From assembly GCA_947184155.2 (NCBI GenBank), contig CAMXCT020003779.1, positions 515,427 through 579,426 on the forward strand: 64,000 bases of DNA, given 5' to 3'. The translations under genes were made by a program, and so were the position numbers. The first letter of the stretch is position 1. Every line of letters begins with the position of its first letter. Under the pieces are notes generated by a model. That model made no database searches and had not been told where the DNA came from. It saw only the letters and a list, made by a program, of their open reading frames with translations. Below, in pieces: positions 52,955 to 64,000 of the stretch. The stretch is from Cladocopium goreaui (lineage: Eukaryota > Sar > Dinophyceae > Suessiales > Symbiodiniaceae).

Positions 52955-55900
52955 CTCAGACAGAAGAAAAACACCAGGGCCATTTGGCACACCAGCAGAG
53001 AAATGCGGGCCAAACTACTCCAAACAACCGCCCCCGTTTGTACCAAGAGTTTTCAGGTCTATCCGCATTTTTGCATTAAATCAGCTAATCTTCCCTGCCT
53101 AACATCTCCTATGATTATTATCATGTTGTTGACTAAACTTTCCAAAAATGATTGGATCCCCAAAAAAAAACTGAACATAGACCCAATATGGATTGGTTTT
53201 GTTGGTTTTTTTTTAACCGGAAACCTTCGCCATCCATGTTTTTTTCTCCCAGTTGCTGGCCACTTCTGACTTGATCTGATCGGGGCGACAGAAGATGTGC
53301 GCATCCTGGCATAAAAACGTGGAGCTTTGAAATAGTGGTTAGTGGTGCAATAACCATCTTGAAAAATATGAGTCAATGGGAAGGATTATCCCATATATGA
53401 TGGAAAATCAAAGGATTATCCCAACCATTTTATAGGTATACTAACTAATAGATGATCAAAATCATGATTTAGTAATCTGGTTGGTGGTTGAAAAACCATC
53501 TTGAAAAATATGAGTTCTTCAATGGGAAGGATTAATCATCCCATATATGAGGGAACATAAAATTGATGTTTGAAACCACCAACTAGCCATGATATCCCAT
53601 GATATCCCATAGAAATAGTGGATTTACCCAGTAAAAAATAGTGATTTTCCATATGTTGAAATGATCTAAACAGGGTCAAAGCATGTCAAACCAACCCAAA
53701 AATGCGGGTCAGCATGGGTCATCATGGGTCAACCATTAATCCATTCGCGCCAACAAAAAGGGACATCACCGACATCACCGAGGATTTGGGATAACCAAAA
53801 GGGTCAGTTGTGTGGTCCTAGCTCCACCAATGCCAGGAGTTTTTTAGGTGGTGTAGCCTCTGGTAAACTCACACAGCGAACTGGAAAATCACTGTGTTTA
53901 ATAAGTGAATCATCAAACTCAATGGGCCATCTATACCATTGCAAACTGTAAGAAATTACAGAAAAACATACATAAACCACAGTGAAATTGGAATAGTCCA
54001 ACTTAGCTATTATCAATCAGCTATCAAAACCCACTCATGTTAGTAAGACAATAATAAACCAGCCACATAAATTGATGGTTCCAATCCCACCTACAGAAAT
54101 GGAACGTCATTGGGGGTGATGGATCCTATTCTTTTTCCAACATTAAATCACCATGTGTGCTGCTTCTTAGCCATCATCAAATATCATCAAACCGCTACAC
54201 CCCAAAAAAAAAACACGTTTCTTGGTTAAATCTATATAAACCCACTACCCTCTGGTAATTTAACATGGCTATTGAAAATGGCCATTTATAGTGGAATTTC
54301 CCATTAAAAATTGTGATTTTCCATAGCTATGTTAGTTTACCAGAGGGTAAATCACCATTCTTTTTTGGTTGGATTCCCGATTTTTATCCCATCTCCGGTC
54401 TGAGACGGGCAGACGTCTTGTTGGAAGCGGCGGACGCGCGTGAGACCCGTCAGGGCGCCAGAGGCCTGACTCGAGGCGAGGTCAAAATTATTTCGTCTGG
54501 TCGAAATGACGGGTGTAAATAAACGCATGTTATATATATATATGTAATATATGTTGGATATATATGATATGAATATATGTTATGAATATATGTTATATAT
54601 ATATGTGATATATATATGATATATTTTATACATATGTAGATAGATTAGATGTTATATCAATTATATATATACACATTATATATAATGTCAACCCTGGATG
54701 AACAAACCCTTAGGCTGTTTAATTGGGGGCCATCTAAATATTAGATTAAAACTATTTGGGGAGTACCCACCCTAATTAATAAACCATGGTGTATTGGTCC
54801 GGGGTTGACATTATTTGTATCATAACTTGTCATTATGACATGTGTATATATATATATATATTCTTTTATGTAAAGTTATAATGGGAAATATTATGATATA
54901 TATATATAATTAAATAAATAATTATATATATGGTCACAATTATAATATGTATATTTGTTTCTGTGGGACTTATAATGGGAAATATGATTGCTGCGTATCT
55001 ATATATATACATATATATATATACACCTAGACCCTCCAAGTAAGTACCCTTGACAATGCGTTTTTTTTTTTTTTACCTTGACAAGTATGTGAAAGGTATT
55101 TGGAGGGTCCGGTCTAGGTATTTTATTATATTTTTTACCTTGACAACTATGTGCAAGGTATTTGGATGGTCTAGGTGTATATATATATATTTATTCTAAA
55201 TCATCATTACATTTATAGGTATATATATATATGGGATTTATAATGGAAATATTGTGGGATATCAAATACTGCATATATACTTAGACCCTCCAAGTACCTT
55301 GCAAAATGATTCTTTACCCCATGAATTTGTCATATGATTGTTATTGATTGTTCATTAATTACCATTATATACAATATGGGATTTACAATGGGACATATAC
55401 ATTACAATTTAACAATAATAATACATATATATATATATTATATCATGGAATGTAATGAGATAAAGTACGTGGAATATCAACTGTAAAGTAACTTGTGTAA
55501 ATAGCTGGGATATTCCAACAGAGCTTTCCCAGAGGAAGCTACAGGTATGAAAAAAATAAACAAGACGTTTGAACGGACAGAAGCTGTATCAGGTGGAAGC
55601 TGGCTTTCTGCAAGAGCATGTCACTGAGAGAAAGTGAGGAGAAAACCTGAATTTTATGCCAACATGGGATATTAATGGGATAGTAAAGGACTATGTTAAT
55701 AACACTAATAACCTCCAATAACCATACAGCATAAATCATGGGCAAGTATGTTTCCCCAACTGCAACACGTGTGAAGGGTGGTACCTCCAGTTTGGGGGGA
55801 CTCATCAGCCGCAGTTGCACAGGCAGAAACTAGCTGGGATGGTCACACAAAGTGTTGACTTGGATCATCATTGATTATGTGACAAGAATTGTTCATCACC

Positions 55901-58900
55901 GTGCGACGATCGGAGGTGAAAAAATGTTCAACACTCTGAATCTATTTCAGGTGACAAGGCAACAAATCATTTGGAAACTTGAGCAAAACACTCTGAGTTT
56001 CTCAGGTGTCATATTGTTTCTCTTATATTACTGTATATGATCATATCTGTATCTGCAAGATTATCAAGATCTGAATGATATATGTATCATATGATGGCGT
56101 TTGTACAAATAAGATAAATAAGTATCATGATCAACTACCCTCTGGTAAACTAACATAACCATGGAAAATCACCATTTTTCATAGGTAAATCAACTATTTC
56201 TATGGCCATGTTCAATAGCTATGTGGCAGTGTGTCAAAACCAATAGTACCCCTTTTGTTCACATCAAAATAGCTGGGTTAAAATGGATGTTCATCCCATT
56301 AAAAACGGTATTTTCATAGGTATTGATCCATACCCATTTCTTAGTACAATGAATTCCATCACCCATCACCCATAACTATGGAAAATCACCATTTATAGTG
56401 ATTTTTTCCATTAAAAATGGTGATTTTCAATACCCATGTCAGCCATAACCAGAGGCTAATCGGTTCGGTGTCGCTCGATCACCTCGTTGCGATGTAGCAC
56501 GCCGAAGTCGGCGTAGCGCATCGGCAACTCCTGGATCGAGACATCCCCCGATGATGGGACCCCAATATGCAGCACCAAAGCCATAAACAAATGCCATCAA
56601 ATAGCCATTTTTGGGGATGAACATCCACAGAAAGATCATATATATATAATCATAGATATTAAATATATATATATATAATTATATATATATATTATATATA
56701 GTATATGTATATCGATCTATCAGCTATGTCGATGTTTATTCAACTTGGTTCAACCCATTCCCAGGTGCGTGGATTTCCACTGCCATGTCGGCCATTTTTT
56801 TGTTGGCAGCTCAACATCTAGAGGATTCTCCCGACATGGTTGGTGAGTTTTGGACCAATGGAGTTGTCTATGATTGTCTCATGTTATCCTCTGGTAAACA
56901 TACAAAAAACTATGGAAAATCACCACTTTTGATGGGAAAACTCACTATTTCAATGGCCATTTTCAATAGCGAACTGTTAGTTTAACAAAGGGTTTCCTGT
57001 TATAACGTGATGATCATATATTACAAACACATCAGTTCCTCAGAAGTGGGATAAATTCATCATGACTCATCTGGTGCCTTAACAGCTGTCCATTCATCCA
57101 AATAATCCGCCCAGTTAATAAGTTAGGATCCATCAATCCACTAATCCGAACTGAGCATTTTCAAAAAACAGCAAACACGTGTATATATTTCTTACATGTA
57201 TTATGAAGCCACCTTGACCACTCACCTTTGAGATGCATAATGAGCTATATTAAATTTAGTTCCCTTGTCATTTAGTAACCACTCAAAACATGTATACCCT
57301 CCCGTAATCGAACGTGGCAATGGAAAATCCACCACTTATACACTTACATGCTGATGTTCCCATATATGTTCCCATTAAAACCTTCATGTGTAGAGGATTT
57401 CCTGGCCACCATGGTCCCCCACCTTATAACTGCGGACGCGTGCGTCGAACATCACGAAGTGTCCAGGACAGTTCATGGGTTTCAGCATCCACCTTAGATC
57501 TTCCAAGATCTTCCAAGCTTAGATGCAAGTTGGCTGGTGGTTCGAGTGGGGATTGGAAAAATGATAGACTCGAGGAGCATTCGAGGAGCCGAAGAAAGCC
57601 AACCAACTAATCATGATCCCTACGGGTAAAGTCGTGGGGAACTCCAAGAATGGAAGCTAGACCCGTTTGGAAAACTGAAACAGTTGGGTATCCATCACTC
57701 AAACATTTCATCGTAACATCATCTGTATTCCGTTGTGATGTGCTCACTTTGCAGTGTGCAATTGTGTAACTTCATGGTCATAATAAAGGTTCCAGCCCTT
57801 ACAAAGGCGTCAATTGCACAAGTAAACAGGTCAGTAGGATGGAGCCATTTCAAGCTCAGACTGCCTCGTCCAACGGTGACTTGTTCAGTCCACAATGACA
57901 CGTCCCTGGAGCATCTTCGACCATCATTCCAACAGAATTGGACATAGTTACTGCCATCTCTTCTGATTTCAGGAGGGTTCAACCGATTTCAATACATGTC
58001 AATGGGAACACATCGATCCCTTCTTTGAGTTTCCCATTGATACACACACATATGTATAATTTTATATATATAAGATGCCGCTAATTGTTTTCCATTTGTT
58101 AAGTATCCCATCGAGTTTTCTCTGTTATTTGGTCTATAAGTATCACTACCACCAGGAGCCCGAACTCCTGTTTCTCCACGTCCAAGCTGTACATATCATC
58201 CTGATCGGAGACGTCGTTCAGAATGGTTAAGGTGACATGCCGGAAAACGCCGGAAAACACATGTTTATGCCATGTTTATGCCATGTGATGTGATTTTTCA
58301 CATTTTTTCACATGATCATAAAATATATTAAAATATCATCGGCCTCTACACTCAAGCAGCACGATCATCAGCAAACAAATGCAGTCTTGAACTCATGCCT
58401 TGCGCTGTTAAACCAAGTTTGCGGATGTCTTGGGAACCCGCTTTGAACCAGCCAGGCCCAACTGGGCGGTAACCCCATCCCATGAAATTTACTGGTGGAG
58501 TTGGCACATAATTCCTATGGGACCCCCTACTGAAAAATAACCATCAACAGGAGTATAACTTCAATGGCGAAGAAGTTTAAAAGTTTATCCCTTAATATAT
58601 ATATATATATATCAAAACATCCTAAAACATCACCAATCAACAGGTTTCTTTTGCTTTTTATGGGTTCTATTGGCCGTCCTTGTAGTTTTGGTAGTGACCG
58701 GACTGCAAGAAGAGCCGGGAGTCGTACATGTTGGGCGTCACCACTTCCTACACAGCCATGGGCGCCACAGAAAATACGGTCAGCTATGGAAAAATGCCTC
58801 GAAAAACAAGGGGAACAACAAATCTATATAGTTATATAGTTATATATTAAAAACAATCCCTTTAAAAACGGAGGTTTCTAGTTTTGAAAAACACCTCTAA

Positions 58901-61900
58901 AATGGTGGATTTCCAGCAACATAGACAACTGATCTTCCTTGTCACATCTTGTCACTCGATGCTCAACGTTGATCTTACCGCATCATCAACGTTTGGGAAA
59001 CCGGATGGGCTGATACATGGCTGCAGAGATATGCAGAGATCATGGTAGGGAAGCCATCAACATAACCACGGATCCACGGATTCCAATGACAATCAGCTGC
59101 TGCCTTTGCTGGTGTCCCACATGGTAATGTTGGATATTGATTTGAGGGAGACTTTTTAGGCTGGTGAGTTTTGAGCACATTGAGGCTCTGAAGAATGTTG
59201 GATCATGATCTTAAGATATAAAGTAAGTAAGGAATCCAATGATTTTAATTGGGTTTTACTAAGCAATTTGATATTTTTAGGAATCTGGCATTCTAAGGAT
59301 TCAAGCTGAAAGCTAGGTAAGTTACAATCTATAGCTATTCCAAAGACAGGGATAAAGGGATTTATGACAATGTTGAGCCAAGAAAAAGTAGGACACAATA
59401 GAGGACCCCACCAACAAACATACGATAGGAGATCTGAGTTGCTCATGGCTTACCCCCTTGAACAATTGTTTGGATGCTGTTTTCGAATTGGGTTTTAATG
59501 AGCCATTTGATATTTTGGGAAATTTATTAAACTTGATATTTTTGTTGAATCAAACAATCATTAACGGACAAAACATCCTGAACAAAAATAACTACTGAGT
59601 AACTACTGAAAAAAAGATGTTGACAAAACTATGTTGAAACACCTCTGGAAAAAACAAACTGAAACATAATAAACATACATGCTGAAAAAATCTTCAAAAA
59701 ACACTTGACACAATTCCGAAGCACCACCTTCAATTCACAGGTCCTCTTCAGTATTTTCAGAAAACTTGACACAACAGTGAGTCACAATACCGAACCATTG
59801 GGCACTAATCATATATATATAATATATAATATATATATATATATGTATTATGTATATATATATACATATTATATATATTTATATATATATACTATATAAA
59901 TATAAATATATGCAACATTATTCCATATATATATATAATGTTCCTATGTAAAAATTGCTTTTCTCTGGGATCCATCATGAAATCCACGCCTGAAATCCAC
60001 GCAGCCGATATTCGCTGCGCATGAAATCGATGAGTTTGTTGTAGACCCTGACGCCGCACGAAAATCGCGGACTTTCTTGGGGACTTTGAAGAGATTTTGA
60101 AGACCAAAGGGAACAACACAATGTGAGGAAAACAATGGAAAACAATGGAAAACAATGGAAAACAATGAAAAACAATGGAAAACCATGGAAAATATAGGTT
60201 ATAGATGGTTATAGATTATCGGAGCGAGGCATTATAATCTGCCCTTGTCGTCTGTCTGATTGCAATACCATATCAACGTCAAGTGCTTGGAACTCGCAAA
60301 CGCAATTCATTACGATCAAGGCATCCAAATTGTCTGCCAGTCTGCCACCGGTTTCCGATTCCCATGTCTTCTTTCTTGGGCACCATTCTGAGTGAATCAA
60401 CAAAAACACAGTAATTACTCCAAACCCCGGATTATACTAAACCATGGTTTATTAATTAGATTTAATTAGGGGGGTACTCCCCAAATAATCATTTCATCTG
60501 ATGCATCTGATGGCATCCTCCCAATACAAAAACAGCCGTTTTTTTGGGTTGATTCATCCAGGGTTGACATCTCCAGGTCCATGGTTTTTCAGTGGGTTCT
60601 TTGCTGCACCTCGTTCCCAGCGGAAACCAAAAGCAGCAACCAGGCGACATCACTGGATGGAACCTGACAACCAGCGATGGGTTGTTTACATCTTAAACTT
60701 GTGCAGTAAATCCACACAAGGTGGTGCCCCCCCAGGTATAAGTTGGTTTATAAGCCATAGAAAGTATATAGATATATCTACCATAAACCATAGATATATC
60801 TACCATAAACTATCCATAAACCATAGTTATTGGAGTTAGAAAACGAACTTAGCTAACGAACTGGGGCACCACCTTGCACAAAAAATGCCAGCTTTGCTGC
60901 TGAAGCATTTCCTGGCTGATCTGAAGTAGATTTTTCATGTGCCACGAGAAAAGAACTGCTGCAAAGTCCCGGTTGACAACGTTGTGTTGAATAGTTTATG
61001 CCCGCTAAAAAGGTCGTGGCAGTCATAATTCTACCAATATGATTCTGTGAGATTTCGAGGGTCCCAATCTTCGGCAGTTGCAAAAAGGCAGCTATGGCAG
61101 CTTCACATGCGGATCACTGAGTGCTGAACATCATGAGTTCCTGTTGCTTGCCAATATTCCTGGAACACACAGTGATTCGGATAAAATGGGAGAAGCTTAG
61201 ATCTTTGATCGGTGCTATTCGGTGCTCAAGCCAAAAATCACCCTGGTACGAATCAGCTGAATTGCATCCAACATAATCCAACCCAGTCATGGCAATCTTG
61301 AGGATGCTATTGGGGATGGCTACCCAACTTCAACTTATCCCCATCTTGCACCAAACCTTGGAGGCCGTCTGGGCATCAAACAGAAAAGTCCCGTATAGCA
61401 TCTCAAAAGCGATGGTAAGCCTTCCAGCAGTTCCAGCAGTGCCCTTCACACTTTCCACCTTCCAAATCATCTACAATCCATGAAACATTGATAAACATTG
61501 TATGTTTATAGCTCTTATAAAAACAGGTGGGTGATACATTTCAAGTGCACATGTAGGTAACATTAGGTAACTAAACATATACTAAACATATACTAAACAT
61601 ATACTAAACATAAATCTAGATCATGCACGAATGACAGTCCTGCAAGCAATCACTCGAAATTGCGGCTCCTGTGGTCTCGTTTCGCGGCCTCTTCCTGGAA
61701 TTTCTTGTACTCCTGGTGAGCCAGGAACTGGCTTTCGCCAGGGTGTTGCTTTGTACAATGAAACATCGCTGTAGATGTTCACTTCAGTAAAGTCAAAGTC
61801 TGTGATCCTGGGTTGTAGATGCTTCATGATGCTTCATGATGCTTCATGTCATGAAGTCTACCCACCGTTCTTCAAGCCATTCCTGCTGTTCACAGCAGCA

Positions 61901-63959
61901 TCGGCACGTTTGTCAGGTTGAAAAACGTTTGTCACGTTTGAAAAACGTGTCCTTCAGGAGCTTGTCGTTGGGAAAGGCGATGCCATACAAACGCTGCAGG
62001 GAGTCCAAATTTTGATCTCCCAACCTGGTACCGCTGGGATTTTTTTGAACTATAAGTAGAGCTTTCTAGCTGGGAAAATCATCTCTAACTCAGGGATTTT
62101 CCAGTGCCCTTCATGTTTAGTTACCATTTTGGGTAACGGCTTTGGAAGGAGATGTGGGTTCTTTTGTTGTCCAAAATCGCAGTATAATTTGGGTTTAGGG
62201 TGACCTAACACTCGAGTTGTGAAGCCCTGTGGGCTTATAATTTAGCTGAACAAATGTACCATTGCTATTCCTCCTTTGTTTTTTTATGTTTTTTTCTGCT
62301 CGAATGGACCATTTATAGGGGACTTGAAAAGTTCTCAAGCGGTGAATCTGCATTTTTTGCCACATTATCTAGGATTCGTGAACCCATCGTTGATTTGTCT
62401 GGTCTTAGGTCCCGAAGACATAGCAATGATATCAACTGAAACATGTGACCCTTCAAATATCGCCAAATGAAGCAAGTATCAGGATACGGGAGAGACCGTA
62501 AAAAATCTCCGAAAATTCAGTTGATCATGGCTTTCCCTATGGGCTTTAAACGTTTAAACATGTTGTCTAACTCTTACATTTTCAGACACACCCAGGTCTG
62601 TCTGTTGCTGAGTCATCTCCCATCTCCCCGAGACCGCACCAATATGCTGCCGAATTCTTCGTGACCATGAAGGCCTCGGGTGTCCAGTGCTAAGTCCCTT
62701 CGCAGGTACCTGGATTCATAGGATATTTATAGATGATTTTGTATGTGTACATCCGTTACGATAGTGCTGGGGTAGATAGAATATGTTTAAAACAACAAAG
62801 CCCTCGCTAAAAGTGTAATGTGATTGAGAACTCTAATTATATCTCAGGATCTATTTGTTTATATATACGTATGCTGTATATATATATATGTATATATATG
62901 AACCAGCAAGCCTGCTGTTGGTTAAGCTACAATGTACTGCAAAAAAACAACCATCTTATAAACTGAAGAAGAATGGAGAAGAACTACTTGAAACTGATAT
63001 TGCAAGACTGTATATGAAACACCTTCTTTTTAAATTGCTCGTACCTCGTCATGTTTTTTCCAGAAACTCTAGGATGCCATCTCACTTCCGAAGCTCAAAA
63101 AATGACCCAACGTGGGAAGGCCACGTATAAACCACACCTAGTTTGAATTTTGTGCTTTCAATAATAACCTTAAGAAATGCCGGTTTCAGCCGATGACTTG
63201 AAACATTGAAGATCCAGCGTGCAAAATTTGGTTGGGTTATGCTGGGTGTAGTGTTGTCAATCAACAAAACAACTGGGGGTTCAAACAATTTAATCTTAAA
63301 ACATGACAGAAACACTTTCTCTCCAAAATCTGGCAAAAAAGTGACTTCATCATTGAATTCTGGAAGAAACCAAAGTCTTGGCTGATGAATTCCCATTATC
63401 CCTCAAACAATCTACCCACAAACTGCTTGGGAATGGTCTTGTACCATTGTACCCCCACTTCCAAACATCCTTCTGTTGGTTATCCCATAGTCTCCCCATG
63501 ACATTTTCCCATAAAAAAAACGGGTTTGTCCAAAAACGGGTTGATACCGTGCAGGGTAATCCATGGGTACCTTCTGGGAATCCGTGGCTACCATCTGGTT
63601 ATGACATTCACAGTTTGCCATGGAAAGATCCACCATGCTATTAAGAACGGTGTTTACCATCTATTTCGATAAATGGGCCATGGCTTAACCATGGCGAACG
63701 CCCTGTGAATGTCATCACCAGGTTGGGTAAATAGCGCCTCGACATCCCACATCAATGAAGTCTTTCATGAGTTTCATGGGAAAATCATCCGGAAATGCTA
63801 TGAAATGCTACAATTTCCATGGCTTTTCCCTCCATTTTCCCCCGGACCCCCCTGGGGATCCCCTGGGAAAAGCCACCCGGAACCGTCGCACCTTGGCCCG
63901 GTTCGTGTTGGGCAAATGCGGCCCGCGGCAGAGATCCACCAGATCGCCGCAGCGATAGC
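49526..63959 (-). CDS. threonyl-tRNA synthetase, 19 microexons, both ends incomplete
   Basis: Charges tRNA-Thr with threonine. Exons (minus, 5' to 3'): 63959-63892, 62674-62635, 62016-61952, 61712-61669, 61159-61125, 60652-60610, 60047-59990, 58747-58679, 58200-58160, 57492-57423, 56530-56483, 54465-54415, 53305-53257, 52954-52908, 52613-52581, 51825-51778, 51185-51125, 50334-50316, 49564-49526. They total 928 bases and stay in one frame: 308 codons plus two bases at each end. Every acceptor is AG. Donors are 8 GT, 8 GC and 3 GA. The product runs from the editing-type (SAD) domain through motifs 1 and 2 and stops just before motif 3; the TGS domain would lie right of the window. It is most like the cytosolic eukaryotic form. 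Introns carry many palindromic elements. Confidence 0.88.
53257..61159 (-). CDS. threonyl-tRNA synthetase exons 5-13, catalytic core motifs 1 and 2
   Basis: 61125-61159 [11 protein letters not shown]; 60610-60652 [13 protein letters not shown]; 59990-60047 [19 protein letters not shown]; 58679-58747 [13 protein letters not shown] (motif 1) then SGHYQNYK; 58160-58200 [13 protein letters not shown]; 57423-57492 [15 protein letters not shown], holding the Cys zinc ligand of the family; 56483-56530 [16 protein letters not shown]; 54415-54465 [17 protein letters not shown] (motif 2); 53257-53305 [16 protein letters not shown] with the His zinc ligand. The HRNE-SGALTG junction has Ala for the usual Leu. 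Exon 58679-58747 ends AAG|GACGGC, a GA donor; exons ending at 61125, 59990, 58160 and 53257 use GC. Confidence 0.88.
54246..54349. repeat. palindromic family A copy abutting a synthetase exon
   Basis: A full copy (TACCCTCTGG...CCAGAGGGTA) ends 66 bases from the 3' end of the synthetase exon 54415-54465, inside the following intron. Its 5-bp outer ends and central AAAATGGCCATT-like turn are intact. Confidence 0.85.
54520..54685. repeat. TATATG-rich microsatellite
   Basis: Repeated ATATATGTTATGAATATATG and related units in a synthetase intron. Confidence 0.85.
54686..54810. repeat. 125-bp element with 13-bp terminal inverted repeats, family D
   Basis: Starts TGTCAACCCTGGA and ends TCCGGGGTTGACA, a 12 of 13 inverted match. 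The interior includes GGGGAGTACCCACC and AATTAATAAACCATGGT. A reverse-oriented relative lies at about 60425-60569, with AACCATGGTTTATTAATTAG, GGGGGGTACTCCCC and TCCAGGGTTGACA. Both are inside synthetase introns. No ORF, so it is a MITE-like element. Confidence 0.7.
55020..55340. repeat. foldback repeats around CTAGACCCTCCAAGTA
   Basis: CCTAGACCCTCCAAGTA and its complement-like TATTTGGAGGGTCCGGTCTA and TATTTGGATGGTCTAGGTG occur around poly-T and TTACCTTGACAA motifs; a third start lies at about 55280. Located in a synthetase intron. Confidence 0.65.
56226..56344. repeat. dispersed repeat, family C, second copy
   Basis: Homologous to 29275-29383 (GGCAGTGTGTCAAAACC, TGGATGTTCATCCCATTAAA, TATTGATCCATACCCAT). 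It sits between two family A fragments, close to the synthetase exon 56483-56530. Confidence 0.7.
56638..56715. repeat. TA microsatellite
   Basis: TATATATAATCATAGATATT followed by long TATATA runs. Confidence 0.85.
59803..59937. repeat. TA-rich microsatellite
   Basis: ATATATATAATATATAATAT and similar runs directly downstream of the synthetase exon 59990-60047, in the following intron. Confidence 0.85.
60118..60190. repeat. AACAATGGAA tandem repeat
   Basis: About six units of AACAATGGAAA in a synthetase intron; the minus strand gives short [14 protein letters not shown] open peptides that are not genes. Confidence 0.85.
61669..63959 (-). CDS. threonyl-tRNA synthetase exons 1-4, SAD/editing region
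   Basis: Exon 63892-63959 reads [18 protein letters not shown] then NRAK, the Cys/His signature of the second additional domain that clears Ser-tRNA in this family, and ends AAG|GTGCGA. Exon 62635-62674 reads [13 protein letters not shown] and ends G|GTCTCG. Exon 61952-62016 reads [20 protein letters not shown] and ends AAG|GACACG, a GA donor. Exon 61669-61712 reads [14 protein letters not shown] and ends CAG|GAGCCG, also GA. Each join restores the expected family order without gaps, except that the W-x-G-D turn reads W-C-D here. Confidence 0.85.
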
Positions 63960-64000
63960 CTGGTGATCCAGAGATCCACTGTTTGATCGATAAATCATGA

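Noticed and set aside
59975..60186. Phe/Pro-rich minus-strand ORFs ([10 protein letters not shown])
   Set aside because: Produced by the AACAATGGAA repeat; only the last part overlaps a real synthetase exon.

Overview
This window is nuclear DNA of a eukaryote, almost certainly a dinoflagellate (Suessiales/Symbiodiniaceae-like). The evidence is: Ty1/copia polyproteins of the dinoflagellate type; a conserved threonyl-tRNA synthetase cut into exons of 19 to 70 bases whose introns start with GT, GC or GA and end with AG; a multi-exon gene I recognise as a repeated dinoflagellate-restricted family; and very abundant minisatellites and short palindromic elements. I see no bacterial operon, CRISPR array or tRNA/rRNA gene.

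Layout. 1-6173 (minus): copia element 1, with gag, protease-integrase and an RT-RNase H frame that runs off the left edge. It is broken by two net +1 shifts inside conserved motifs, so it is probably a decayed copy. 6226-8787: three minisatellites packed end to end (30-bp, 72-bp and 16-bp units). 8800-14600 (plus): a repeat-rich stretch with a tandem array of phase-0 exons, each coding a 72-residue SAP-like module, followed by an exon with a phosphatase CX5R loop; an intronless-looking 188-aa ORF lies at 13587-14153. 14846-25827 (minus): copia element 2, with six ORFs in order: capsid-like gag, Gly/Lys-rich basic gag, protease-integrase, methyltransferase-like domain, RT-RNase H, and a last ORF with an RNA 2'-phosphotransferase (Tpt1/KptA) fold.

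26100-39600 is intron-like or intergenic DNA full of palindromic MITE-like elements, AT microsatellites and clusters of a CCTACGC motif; I could not recognise a gene there. 40104-48640 (plus) is the dinoflagellate-family gene. 49526-63959 (minus) carries at least 19 exons of threonyl-tRNA synthetase, from the editing-type domain to just before motif 3; its 3' exons were not found.

The most interesting system is element 2. Three of its ORF junctions can be joined by a +1 slip on a Phe UUU codon. Its RT ORF ends in UGA followed by CUA, in frame with the Tpt1-like ORF. This suggests a retrotransposon that uses frameshifting and stop-codon readthrough to make a pol protein tailed with an RNA-repair or NAD-dependent phosphotransferase domain. 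The residues and frames are read directly from the sequence; the mechanism is inference.
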